From contig JAIXMP010000015.1 of assembly GCA_025677815.1 (NCBI GenBank), positions 744,001 to 808,000 on the forward strand: a stretch of DNA of 64,000 nucleotides, written 5' to 3'. The position numbers and the translations under genes were made by a program. The notes beneath the pieces were generated by a model, which worked only from the letters and a program-made list of their open reading frames with translations, had not been told where the DNA came from and did not search any database. Positions 1 through 12,269 of this stretch are shown here, in pieces. The DNA is from Phascolomyces articulosus. Taxonomy: Eukaryota; Mucoromycota; Mucoromycetes; Mucorales; Lichtheimiaceae. The first letter of the stretch is position 1. Every line of letters starts with the position of its first letter.

Positions 1-1042
1 TTTAAGTTCGATGTATATGTTGCAAGCTTTGGAAAGGTAGCGTTACAAGAACGTTTGGAAATTGTACGTGATTTATGGAGTCACAATATCCGAGCTGATT
101 TTCAATACGATGATGGAAATCATATGACACCTGAAGAGCTGACTGTACGATGTAAAAAAGCAAGTATCAATTGGGTCGTCTTGGTGAAACATAAAACTTC
201 GGAAGGAAAGGGTGGTCATCAAAGCAATGCCGAAGCCGTTAAAATCAAGGATGTACTACGAAAAACTGAAACAGAAGTAAGCAAAACAGACTTGTCGGTT
301 TGGCTATCAGGTGAAATCAGCGAACAACTTCGAGTAGACCATATCCAAGCATCAGGAAAGATACGAAATAAGCATGATTTAAAGGGGAAAGATGTAGTGG
401 AACCAGGTATATATTTAAATATTTCACTTGCTCACTTATTTATCTTTTTGGACTTGAATGATTTACCAATCTTATAAATGTATCTATATATAGCTCGATT
501 GGATGAAGTACCGAAATATAGTGATGGGTTCGAGCTTAAAAAGGATGATTTTGATGTTCATATTATACACAACGAAGGTCGAGGTGGGAAAGACCGAACT
601 AAAATGAAGCATAAACATAAAACCATGCTCATCGATAAAGGTAAGGAAAATCGGTTTCTTCAGTTAATTCCTTATTATGCTAAAAAAAAGGCTAGCATTA
701 CGAGAACACATAATTCAAAACTTATTCCAATGATGACGAATAGCTATCTATCATATTGTGCCAATAATGGAAAGTTTGATGAAAGGGGACGTACAAGTCG
801 TTGCATTTGATTTATCCAAAGACCTTACGAAACGCATGGGCGAATGTAACGCATGGCTTGATGAACATAATTTCCGAAAACTGCAAGATTCGGCTCCCAT
901 TGGACAGAAGGATACCCTTAACCGTGCGCGAAATGTGCTTCAAAAAATGGTGGAGCATAAACATAAAAGTGTCTGGCTTTATTCTTACAAAGATGAATTC
1001 GCAGTTCTATGCAGCCTTCCTGGTAGTAGTAACTGTTTGTAA
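1..1042 (+). CDS. GCN2: eIF2-alpha kinase GCN2, C-terminal part (5' end outside window)
   Basis: This is the 3' end of the GCN2 kinase gene, which phosphorylates eIF2-alpha when uncharged tRNA accumulates. Only the end of the histidyl-tRNA-synthetase-like region and the C-terminal ribosome/dimerisation domain is in the window. The exons I read are <1..406, 494..640 and 744..1042, with introns of 87 and 103 nt (GT..AG). Joining them gives one open frame in which the second junction restores a family-like stretch containing HKTMLIDK followed by VAFDLSKDL. The first bases of the window are already in frame (FKFDVYVASFGK). The protein ends at a TAA. Known family: the HisRS-like part binds tRNA but lacks synthetase activity. 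Identity is secure; the exact splice sites are inferred. Confidence 0.92.
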
Positions 1043-1555
1043 CATTATTGTTTGTAGCATATTTTTTATTATTATTTTTCTTATTATTAATTGAAAAAAA
1101 AAAAAGCAATCATCAAATAAACACATTTATATATATTCATTGCATACACATTTATAAGAACATATATATATTTCATTAGAAGACTATGGTGGTATGGCTA
1201 AGAACGCACTCACTGTATATCTTACAGCAAAATTGTATTTCATACGAGCTGTTCGGATAATATTATAAACAGATCGAGATACCAAGTAGCTATAAACGTT
1301 TTATAAACAAAATATTCGCGCTATCAAGAACACTTTTTTAGGATATTTATATTATAGCAACAGTTGGCAAATAAAGAGTGATGCAAACGCCCTGCAAGTG
1401 ATTCCCAGTTATCTTTGATACAAAAGCTATAAATTTTATTATGTGGAATTCCATAAAAATAAGCATAGCTCCCTACTATAATGTAGGTATAAACTGCATA
1501 GTGATGCTTGTCTAAAATGTGTCAATTTATTTATTAGTAACTATAATATATAAAA
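1043..1555. other. Intergenic, convergent 3' ends
   Basis: AT-rich spacer between the ends of GCN2 and the RNF121-like gene, which converge here. It starts with an A/T-rich tract suitable as a 3' processing region. I see no gene, repeat or RNA in it. Confidence 0.6.
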
Positions 1556-3101
1556 TTAATCCAAGTTAAGTAAATAGTAAGAGAGTTGTACGGCGCCAAA
1601 TATAAGCTGTAAAATAAAAAGAGTGTATACACCAAGTTAGAATGCATCAATGAAATATAGGACACGCTTTTCGTTCAACATTACCGGTTGCCATACTACA
1701 AGATAACGGACGCCATCAAGTATATTAAGATATAATTGCTGCTGAGTATCCCATCTATAACAAGAAATAATATTAGATGTTAATAACAATCAAGGGCATC
1801 AACTGAAATAAAGACTTCAACTAAGCTAGTTAATACATACGGATTCTTTTTGAATTGTTTCAGATCCACTTTTTCTTTACTATATATGTAAAAGATACAT
1901 CATCAGCAATTCTATTCAAAACAATATTTTTGTTCATAATAAAATACTCACCAGTAGGGACAAATATCCTTTTTACCAATCAAACACCATCCACGAATGC
2001 ATTTTTCATGGAATTGATGTTTACATGCCAACTGATGAACTTCATCATCAGTAAACGTGGCCTGTTGAGGATCTACCAATGTACCTACGGAATTTGACGT
2101 TCCTTGTCCACAAACAGCACAGATATCAGCAGTCAAATGCTTTTTTGGGAATCCATCTTTTGAATAATACCCAATTGTTGATGCCATTCGATCGGAGCAA
2201 ATTTCGACAAAATCACGTCCAAGGACACTGATGGATTGTGTGAATAAGCTCGCATCCTCATTTTAATTGTTATTGTGCTAGATTCAATTTCGTACTATGA
2301 AACTTACCCAAAATAAAGGCCATAACAAAGAAGTAGAACACCCGCCTGCATAGATCCAGGTTCTGCGGAAAATAGCGATGCTAATCCAAAAAAAACAAGC
2401 AGAATCAAACCATAACCGATAACACCAATGACGAATGAGGTAGTATATACAACTGTGTACCATTTGTAAACCATTCTTGGGGTCATTGATTCAAGGGGTT
2501 TACGGGATGCTTTGTATATAACTATGAAAAAAATGGTCAATCAGTTAATCGGACGTTTCTGATCGAACCGTGATAACTAAATACACATTGAGTTTCTGTT
2601 TATCGTACCAAATCCATTCACCATTGAAAAAATAGTCCAAATAACGAGAAAGCGGTACCATCCATCATGTAATCCAAAGAGAACAGGAAAGAAATATAAT
2701 CCACTCAGACTGACAGCTTGATATGATCGGTAATGCTTTTTTTTCCAATATAAGATCAAAAATTGTGAAGCAAATAAAGCAAAAAGGAGGATAAATGCCA
2801 TTAATTCATGCCGTTTTTCATGACCTAATAATGATAATTTTAGCTACATTACCACCTTGAAAAATGACATTTATTTACCTTGATGATCAACAAGATATTG
2901 CTGATGTTGTTCATATCTGTAATTGTTTGAATAATAACAATATGAGTGAATGATGCATTATGACATATATTGACTTTTTTTCGTTGGTTTCCGTTCTTAC
3001 TTGTTTAATTGCTCGCTGCTTAGGTGGCTAATCTGCTCGTCTGTTAGTTGGCCTTTATGCCATGCTGCATTAAACGTTGGATCGTTATGAAATTCATCCA
3101 T
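1556..3101 (-). CDS. RNF121/RNF175-type RING finger membrane E3 ubiquitin ligase
   Basis: Eight exons on the minus strand (3001..3101, 2879..2916, 2609..2824, 2308..2521, 1952..2227, 1841..1879, 1685..1754, 1556..1606) join without a break into 334 codons plus stop, close to the family length of about 330. The N-terminal part is hydrophilic, then several membrane segments follow (around MAFILLFALF, RFLVIWTIF and a Gly/Leu-rich stretch). Next comes the conserved RKPLES..R.VYKW block and the RING motif CAVCGQ...C.H.FHE.CI.GWC..GKK..CPYC. The C-terminal tail ends in a last 17-codon exon. Known family: multipass ER/Golgi RING ligases in secretory-protein quality control. Splitting the RING Cys pair across an intron is unremarkable. 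Every junction is phase-consistent, which supports the model. Confidence 0.94.
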
Positions 3102-3517
3102 CGAAGCGAAATAAGAATTTAAGGTGTTTCACAGGACTCGATTTTCTTCCACTTCTCAGAGCAATTTATTGCTTGAGTGACCATCTAGGGTTGAGGGTCC
3201 AGCCAGAACAACCAAAAAAAAAATGCTCCGCTTGCAACTTTCAATATCCATAACTATCGAATACTTTCAATAAAAAATAATAATTGAGACAATCAAAGTA
3301 ATATAATATATTGTTAAAAAATGCAGAAACAGGCAAAACTTTTCAGTCAATTAAATTTATCCTCAATTGCTATGCATTTGTCTATTTTTGCTGAACAAAA
3401 ATGAAACAACTACAGAAGTTTCAAAGAATAAAATTAAGTTTTTAGGCATAATATATAAAAAGTTACATATGTTTTTATTATTTTCACTAATACAGGTATT
3501 ATTCATACTGTTATATA
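3102..3517. other. Intergenic, promoter side of the RNF121-like gene
   Basis: This stretch lies upstream of the RNF121-like start and downstream of the Zn2Cys6 gene, both on the minus strand. It holds A- and T-tracts only. I see no coding or RNA feature. Confidence 0.5.
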
Positions 3518-5824
3518 TTATATACTGCAAAGCTTATTACATTCTTCAAGGTGACGATCTAACTGCTCCAAAGATGTCATAAATATGGCATATATGAGCG
3601 CACAACCAGGAAGAGGATATTGTTCGTAAAAATCCAAAGGATACTTCTTGGGATTTTTCAAATAAGACTCAAGGTGAGTTGACGGCACTGATATCTGATG
3701 ATCAGCTGGTAAAAACTTTCTAACGATTTTGAAGCAGTCTCGTAATAAACCCCTGACTTCCAAAGGAAATTCGATGTGAGGACATGCAGCGAGTTTATCC
3801 AAAGCATACAGCACCTGAAACAGTGCCTCAAAAGATACTAATTTTAAATATTAGATAAGTTCCCCGGAAGAGTTAAACAGGTACATTTTGTTAATTGAAA
3901 TAATAATTTAAGTATTTACATGATGGAAGATCAGAGTCTTCCTTTAAATTCGCCTTCATAACAGAAATAAGAACTTTGCATGATGTGACTGCAAGTGATG
4001 CTGCTCTATCTCGAACAAGACGTAAAATATCAAAAGCTGGAGAATTTTCGGATAATCGTGGTTGCAAGATCGATGATGTGACAACAGCAGCATTCATATG
4101 AAGGGTTGCAAAAGGAAGTATATTTGACGTTGATTCACATTTATCAACAAATTCATATGCATCTGGTGCAAAAGGATCATCACAAATGCGATATTCTTCT
4201 GGAAGACTGGCAAACCATTCGCGTGCTACAGGTTCAAATCGCAAAATATCATCGAAACGCAAGCTGCTGGATCGTCCATGTATAAGGTTATTGATACGGT
4301 GCTATAAGTCATAAAATGATATAGCTTCAGTAAACTCATTATGCATATAAAAATTCCAGACATAGATTTACCATAAGATTCATGTTGTAAGTAGAGCCAG
4401 CAAATCGAAAGATATGATTGCACATTGTTGCATACTCCCGCGTTTTCTCTGGTTCATCTTCTAGTGTTTCCAACTGTATATTTGCAGCAGCTGTAAAATC
4501 CAATCTGTCCTCTAGCAGCATATCAAATGTTTGATTATAAATTTCCAAATACAGGCGATGTCGTTGATATATCACACGTTCAACAGGACCCATTTTGTTG
4601 GTAATATATAGTACATCTAAGTCTGCACATATCAGGAGCGCAACGGTAGTCAGGCGTCGCGCTTCAGAGCAGTCCATCACCATTTCTATTAAATAACGCT
4701 GCACTAATGTTGTCGCCATGACAGTTTCAAACTTGCGTGTTGGGTCTTCAAACATATCAAGAAGCAAATATTTACATTTGGTATAGAAATAATCCGCAAG
4801 ATAACGCTTTTCCGTCGGAGTATAATCAAAATGGCGTCGCACTGTGACAATGGCATCGACACATATTGCTAACGTCAATGCATCCGTAAGCGGGTCTTCC
4901 AGTTTGTTATAATATTTCATAAAAGTAGGAACATGGAGTAAGCCAACCATTTCGTTGTATGTCTCTATATAGCGACGTATCAGTTTATCAGCTATTGCTT
5001 TATAATCGTAGATAGTATCATCAAAACCAATTGCTTTGAAAGTTTTGCGTGGCTTTTTAACATTATTCCTTTGGATAAATCGTTTTGATCCAAGGGCAAT
5101 GCTGATAGATGAGCTATCAAAATGGATTTGCTCTGTTTCAAAGATAGCCGCAAATGGGGAAAGGTAGCGTAGTGATGCCCGTGTATACATTTCAAGTTCA
5201 TCTATTGTTTGGATCGAAGATATAAGCCGAATCTGACCATTGATAATAGAAAGTTGCCATTCTGGTTCTTTGAAATCCGAATCCTCGTAGTTCTTGTTAA
5301 CTTGAACCTCGTATTCAATATTTGAAACACTGGTTGGAGTACTGATGATGATATTTTTTGGGGTACCAACAGTACTACTGCTACTGCTACTGCTATTGCT
5401 AGTTGATGTAATTAATACCGAGGTTATTTGGGAAACGTCAGAATAATCGGCTTCTGGTGTACTTTCGAAATCCTGCATTCTTGTCGGTCGAAGTGATGTT
5501 TGTATTTCGGATTCCATTTGCTGTAACTCATTTTGAACCTTGATTACATCGACCCACCAATCTTGTAAGTCTGGTTCACCGTCTTGAGCTACTGGTTCAC
5601 CGCTGCTAGTTCCATCATAAACATCAATAGGGATGCATTCAGTGCCATGCTTCAAGCATCGATCGCAAAGGTCCGAATTTCTGAGCCAAACGCATTTTTT
5701 CCTAAGAATTCTGCAAGCTAACAAGAGCTTTGGTCGATCGAAAATCCAGTAACAAAATTTATAAAAATAATTAAATTGTTCTTAAAAAAAATGTTGTACC
5801 TGAACAAGGTCTTTCATTCCGCAT
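3518..5824 (-). CDS. Zn2Cys6 fungal transcription factor
   Basis: Four exons (5800..5824, 4372..5717, 3920..4301, 3518..3837) give 690 codons. The tiny first exon supplies the start and the first zinc ligand. After splicing, the N-terminus reads MRNERPCSAC followed by RILRKKC, then CDRC and C, the full binuclear cluster C-x2-C-x6-C-x8-C-x2-C-x6-C within residues 7-34. An acidic/Ser-rich linker follows (poly-Ser near residues 115-125), then a long helical region typical of the fungal 'middle homology' domain. Known family: nuclear DNA-binding regulators of metabolism. The target is not predictable from sequence. The gene is divergent from the GH36 galactosidase next door with 531 bp between starts, so local regulation of that gene is possible but is only inference. 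The exon 3/4 acceptor was chosen because it alone keeps the frame. Confidence 0.88.
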
Positions 5825-6355
5825 GGTGAATGTTTTATAGTATGGGAAAGCTAAACTTTGTATTTGTTTAACCAGTTCAAGTATATTTAGCATTCATAAA
5901 TTCTACTGAGTTTAGATTCTGAAAAATATGCGTCCTTTACATATTTCTATACCCAATATGACTTTTGCATCATCCTGGCTCTATAACAAAGACAATAACT
6001 GGCCATAATCTATAACATTTATAAGATAACTATATTTAAATCTGGTGAGAATAATGTATCATTTTATATAATTGGTTATAACGATACCCATCGTCAACAA
6101 ATATAACAATATGTTCATATAGAGTGATAAAATGTTCAATGGGATGCAAGACTTGTTGAGGTGCAGTAATATTGTTCAGATGACTTGGGAAATTTAACTC
6201 GATATAGAGTAAACGATGGCTTGGCATTTCTGGTGTGAATAAAACATCTTCCCAAACTGTTGTGTTACAGCGGACACCAAAACCACACGATTTTCTCGCG
6301 TTTCCATATCTTTGATCAACCTTGTTTCTTCCCGTTACACTTTTTTTCCAACAAA
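5825..6355. other. Divergent intergenic region between the Zn2Cys6 gene and the alpha-galactosidase
   Basis: This region holds both promoters. It is AT-rich, with a pyrimidine-rich stretch just before the galactosidase start (around 6318-6350), common in fungal 5' leaders. I could not assign operator sites. A short minus-strand reading frame at 6036-6227 has no family features and is not called. Confidence 0.5.
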
Positions 6356-8890
6356 ATGACTCTTGCTCCAGCTACATTCAGCTCTGCTGTTGCTCACGTA
6401 AACATTTCGTATAAATTTCGAAATGGGCCTGAACACGTTATTGAACTCAAGGACATTGCCTTGCGACCAGGGCAACGGTTCACGAACGATGCCGTACAAA
6501 TTATTACTGATATTTCACCAGCAAGCAACGAGCCAAATCAAATCTTGAGTATCCGTATCAAAGCTATTAAGCCTTTGGAGTTCAGGCACTTTGAATCCAA
6601 GTATGTAGTTGAACTTGATGGCCAACGGATGCTTGCAAACGGTTTCCAGAGCTGGAGCCAAGCCCGTGAACTCGTTGCAGGAGATAAAATCCCTGCTATT
6701 CGGTCAACCGTTGCATATTTGACCCAATACAATCTTCAAGGGTAATATACCGTAATCTCAGGCTTTCATACGTGTTATTATATTTTAGAAAGATTTAAAT
6801 ACCCTCTTTTACTTACTTACCAAGCTGATATTATAGGGATTATGATTTTTTTGAACATTCTGGTGAAAAAGGTCATATCCACTCAAGTAGTTATACCCAT
6901 TTTCGTGATGTAAAGAATATTGTTAGCTTTTTTGGCTCACTTTCAGAGCAGTTTGGATATACTTATTTCAAAGCAGATTTCAACAAAAATACACTGAGCA
7001 TTTACAAAGACGTTTTGGGTAAACATATTGATCAAGACCAAACACTCGAACTTGTCAAGATTTTCCTTGCACAAGGTCACGATAAAGAAAAGGAAATTTG
7101 GGATACCTACGCGTCGTACTTTACAGACAGGCGCTCACTTAAAGGCAATGTGCACCGTGCGCGACATGTCAATGGGTGGACATCCTGGTATAACTACTAT
7201 GGTGATGTTAGTGAAGAAATTGTCCTTTCTAACCTCAAGGCACTCCAAGAACACAAATACCCTATTAACATTTTTCAAATTGATGATGGGTTCCAAACTG
7301 CAATTGGTGATTGGCTCTCTATTAATAACAAATTCCCCAATGGATTAAAACCTGTTGCCGATCGTATCAATTCTGCAGGATTTACACCTGGTCTCTGGCT
7401 TGCACCCTATGCCGTTGGCTTTACAAGCGATTTAGCTTCCAAGCATCCAGAGTGGTTAGTACAAGATCCAGAGACAAAGATGCCCATTGTTGCTGGTCCT
7501 AATTGGGGAGGGTTTTATGCTTTGGATATGTACAATTCCGAAGCTCGTGCCTACCTTAAAAAAGTGTTCGATACAGTGCTTCGCGATTGGGGATTTGGGA
7601 TGGTCAAACTTGACTTCTTATTTGCGGCTGCAATGATACCCCGCTTAGGTAACGCCTTCGAAGCAAACAATTAATAGGAATTTAGCACATAGCCATTTAA
7701 CTTACATTCAATATTTAATGTAGGTAAATCACGCGGAGAGATAATGTGGGATGCGATGGAGTTTGTACGTGAATTGACAGGAACGGACAAGTTGTTATTG
7801 GGATGTGGTGTGCCATTAGCATGTGCTTGGCGAAGCGCAGATTATTGTCGTATTGGTTCTGATGTAGCGCCTTGGTGGGAGGGTATGTAATAAACAAGAG
7901 ACCTAGCTGTTAAAAAAAATATAGCGAAGAATCGTTCAAATTTCAGTATAATGTGTAATATATGATATTGATAAAATGATTTGAAAAAATGTAGATAAAA
8001 AATTAAAGTATTTGCACGTACGTGAGCGAGTATCTACTGCCAATTCGCTTGTTTCTACACTTAGCCGTTGGCCCATGTCCGACAGGATGTTTGGTAACGA
8101 TCCTGATGTTATGATCTTGCGAGATAACAAGAACAAGCTTAATCCCGAGGAACGCTATACTTTGTGTGTCCTTAATAACATTCTTGGTGCGCTTGTGTTC
8201 AGTTCAGATAATGTGGGCGAATACGGTCAAGATGAGCATTTGCTCTATGCAGCTACATTTCCCAAAGTTATTGCACTCGTTGACAGTGTTATTGAATTCC
8301 GATCCAACGTTTTCGTTATCAAATTTAAAGCAAATGACTTAGGTGGTGTAGCTAGAGAATATACCACCTACGCAAATCTCTCCGGTGACGATCAGACCGT
8401 TTATCTTCCTTCTTCATCTACTTCAACTCACCTACTCTTTATGACAGACAATGAAATGCACATGTCGCCCCACTTTTCGTTTTCATCATGGTTCTCTAAA
8501 CAAGACACATTTTTTTACCACCCATCTTCAACTGTTACGATCAAAAGCCATGAAACTAAGACATTCATGCATATTCCCCAAGAGGATCCTGAAAAAGTAC
8601 TATTTCTCGGGTCCACTAGCCATATTGTCCCAGGCGCAGAGATCAAGAATATTTCTACTGATGCAGCTGCAAAGAACATTGAATTGGAATTTCAAAAAGA
8701 TAACATGCGGGATCACAAGGTTTATCTTGCAGTTGGTCAGTACCTACACTCAAGTAAGCCTTCAACCTCCACGTCTTGTAACATCAATAATCAAGAAGTC
8801 AAATTTGAATATTTCCCAGTAAAAGGAACCGGTGAAGGCAGAGAACCAGGTTTTGTTCGCACTGCTGTATATGCCGATGATCAAAAATAA
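6356..8890 (+). CDS. Alpha-galactosidase, glycoside hydrolase family 36
   Basis: Four exons (6356..6741, 6837..7648, 7724..7882, 7995..8890) give 750 codons, close to the usual GH36 length of about 700-750. The N-terminal beta-rich domain is followed by a TIM barrel with WTSWYNYYGD, FQIDDGFQ and GLWLAPY. The nucleophile is the Asp of KLDFLF (about residue 388) and the acid/base is the Asp of RIGSDV (about residue 446). Known reaction: release of alpha-linked galactose from raffinose-type sugars and related glycosides with retention. No signal peptide is seen, so a cytoplasmic enzyme is expected. The start ATG follows a pyrimidine-rich leader. The catalytic exon (exon 3) is only 159 nt and both flanking introns preserve frame. 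Alternative: another GH36/GH31-clan alpha-glycosidase, but the motifs favour galactosidase or closely related raffinose enzymes. Confidence 0.93.
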
Positions 8891-9374
8891 CACTCATCAT
8901 ATTGTGTCTTTTCTAAAACGATTTGTAACATATATGCACAATTCGGTGTTTTAGAAGCAATTGTTTTTATAATCACTTTTACAAAACAACATTTGAATAC
9001 ATAAATTGTATTTTCTTAAAAGTGCTGATAACATTGAACAAAATAAATTGTATAACCACAAGGTTAAAAATATATAGTGAGGGAGCATATTATACTGACT
9101 TTGTAATTCGGATTAAAGCACAACATGGATACTCACGAAAAGTGATAACTAAATTGTTCCATTTAAGTCGTTTTTTCCACCTAATTTTTCCATTTGATCC
9201 GGTTCCTCAGCCAATAATGCTCACTTACAGAATTTCTGGCTTGAGAGCCAGTGTAAAAAATTAAGTTTAGCTGTCACTCATCCGTTTCACTTTCCATTTC
9301 CTTTTACCTATCAATTCCTGCTTCCAAACAATAAACTGCCCTTTTTTTATATATTTTTTCGAGATTCAGCTAAC
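8891..9374. other. Intergenic
   Basis: 3' flank of the galactosidase and leader of the following transposon relic. AT-rich. The frame at 9022-9264 shows no recognisable domain and is not called. Confidence 0.5.
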
Positions 9375-11749
9375 ATGGGCTTATTTGAAAGTTCAGAAAG
9401 TGATGGGGGATATGATGTAATTGCCAATGGCAAAAGGAGTGGATTACGAAGTACTACCCCTGATAGAGAGCGAAGACGATGTCGACAGCGCAGAAACCAA
9501 CTGTAGCCGCAGCAACCACAGCAAAATATTCAGACTACCCAACGAACACCAACACCTCGTCCCAATATCATCAACGATGATTTCGATATAGGAGAAACTG
9601 GCGAACAGCAATATGAGGCTGATTATGAGGATGATCAGGCTCCTCCGATTCAGGACGCAAGCGTCCAAAGCTTGGGTTTGTCGAAAGCAAAAAAACCGGA
9701 TTTGACAAGGAATGGGTTGAACTTCTCCCAGCATTAAAGCAAACATATCTTTGCAGTATTGGTGAGAATAAAATTGATATCACCACATTAGATCCACCAC
9801 TAACGGAAGAATGCAATTGGAATTCCAAAAAAAGCGAAAAAATTTTATGCATTTTTAAATGTAGACAAGATGGATCATTAGAATATTAGAGAAATAAGAC
9901 AATGATATTATAGGAAATGATGATGAATCATAAGAACAAGGGGATATAATATTAATGTGTGATAGCAATGGTGATTATTAATAATCTAACTGACATACAG
10001 GTGTACGTACACATGATATCCGATTCTGTCAAAATGAAAGTTGTTCTCGTTCTGCTCTCCCCATTGCATTGATGGAAAGACAGTTTTTTCCAACATCTCC
10101 TTCTAATCCAAATATTGCAATTCACACAGAAGTACTTCTATGCTATAACAATATTCGATTGTAAGTTCACACTCCTGTTAATAGTATCGCCGAATTGATG
10201 AAAGGTGATTATAATTGGCTTGTAAGGATTGAAAATGATAGCAAGTGGTTAGAGAAAGATTGAGACATGAGAAGTTTACTGGAAAGCTCGTAAATGGGAT
10301 GGTTTAGTTGATGGTGAAGATTGCGAAAGAGGATGGTCGATGCTTAGACCCCATAACGTGGCAACGCGATACATGACCAAATATAACCGACATCTCTTTT
10401 TGACAATACTCATTAATCATTATCATGAGCAAAAGCTTGAATCACTTGGTAGCTATAAATCTTATAATATCAATACGTAACATAACCCAATTGTAATAGA
10501 TGGCAGTAAGTAATATACCAAATTTATTTATATCTTCTTACAGATCGCATCATTTATAGAAAATATATAAAGGCGGAAAACATACTTCGTGACGCAAATG
10601 CTAAACTCCAAGGAATGGATATTAATGTATTGGCTCAAAAATGGGAGCATTTTAAAAACGAGACCATCAAATCAAAGAATAGAGGCAATAAACTCGATGA
10701 AAAGGAGAAACTACGCGCTGCTATTTTTCCATATGGTTTTTTTAATGGAATCATACATTTCAAACGCACAGGTACTGCATAAGATTAATTATATCAGACA
10801 ATATTTATCAGTATTTGAGCAACAAATTTGGATTATTATTATTCAGGTCATAAACATACTGTAGCATTATCAGCAACACACACGATAGCTTTAAAAAAGG
10901 CTGACGTTGCAGTGAGGCAATATAATGACAAATATTGTTTACGACGTAAATACTTACTTTTATTCATATATGTATGCGTATTGAAATATATCCATAATAC
11001 ATCTACTTATTATTTCTATACATTAATTCCATGTAGGTTCACTTACTGTAAAAGAAGTTGTGAGTTATAACAGCTCTTTTCGTCGTGAATGCAATGTTTT
11101 TGAAAATGAAAAAGAGCCTTATCTTGCTATGCATCTTTGTAAAAGGGTAACTGAGGAGTTATTGTTACTCAAAGCTAGTATCTATAATTATTATGATAAC
11201 AAAATCCTAACAACAGGTACAGATTTTTAACATTTCTGCTATGGGTAAAATAGAAAGATGCAATGAACATAATTCGATTTGATTCAGAGGTGATTGGCCA
11301 ATTACGATATGTGTTTAATGCTTATGCTACCATTGACGATGATTTGGAAAAGAAGGGTGTGACTTCTTTATTACAACGAAAAATCAAAAAGATCGATAAA
11401 AGACTGGAGAAAAACAGCAAACTTCTTTGTTTGATACCTTATTCAAAAGAAGATCAACAGAAATTTAATGAGCTATGTACAAATGCTTTTTTTTTCTTCT
11501 ATAATTCCAGATATAGTAGATGACGACGAACCTGTTTTTAAAGAAGGGGATGACGATGAGCAGCAGGAAGAGGACGAAGTAGTAGTTGCGATTAATTTTA
11601 ACGATGGTTACTATGATGATGATTACAATAATGATAATGGCGACGATGACCTTGATTTATTGGTTACTTTAATGGAAGGCAATGTGGTACTTACTGATGC
11701 CGACGACAATATTATTAACGATAATAATGATTCTGTTGCTGGCCAATAA
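9375..11749 (+). pseudogene. Degenerate KDZ/CxC-type transposase-like gene (tentative)
   Basis: The ATG at 9375 opens a frame with an early TAG near 9505 (at a Gln-type position), a low-complexity acidic stretch, then a +/-1 shift near 9690 into a block with a Trp/Leu-rich helix (KEWVELLPALKQTYL). A CxC-like segment near 10030-10170 reads FFPTSPSNPNIAIHTEVLL, resembling the cysteine-containing N-terminal region of KDZ (Kyakuja-Dileera-Zisupton) transposases. Further fragments lie at 10550-10800, 10840-10960, 11050-11220 and 11263-11520. The end is a very acidic Asp/Asn-rich tail to a TAA at 11749. Some breaks may be introns rather than damage. The catalytic core was not recognised and no terminal repeats were found. 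Alternative: an unrelated multi-exon fungal gene. Confidence 0.35.
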
Positions 11750-11889
11750 CCATCACTGATTAACTAATTGTTTAATATTATATGTATTAGTTATCTCCTA
11801 CCTTAGCGGGTGATAACTGATTTATCTCACGCGTTAACTTACTAGGGGGTTTCAATAATCAAATTCCCCAAATTTTTCCCCTAATTTTT

Positions 11890-11973
11890 GGCTACGTCTA
11901 TTTGCACACCCCCTCTCACACACCCCCTCTCAAAAAAAAAATTACACACCCCCTTTGAAGGTCCGAGTAAGGT
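11890..11973 (+). repeat. MULE left terminal inverted repeat
   Basis: Pairs in inverse orientation with 15533-15596. It is slightly longer than the right copy because of an internal repeat of the C-rich block. Confidence 0.85.
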
Positions 11974-12269
11974 CTAATATTTAGATATAATAAATTCATA
12001 TTATGCAACTCGAATAATATAACAATTAACCCAGTTTTTTCAAATGAATGACAATAATAATATCATATTTGCTATTTAATCATAATAGCTGTACTCAAGT
12101 TTATAATATAAAGAAATATATATGAAATAATGAAAGTAGCAACTGTGTATTATAGAAACAGTAGCACAAATAATACATAAAGGAAATGGAAAAATGAATA
12201 TCAATTACAAATTAGTCTTTTTTTATTAATACTTAAAAGCAACTTTTTACAATTTCATTACTGATCACA

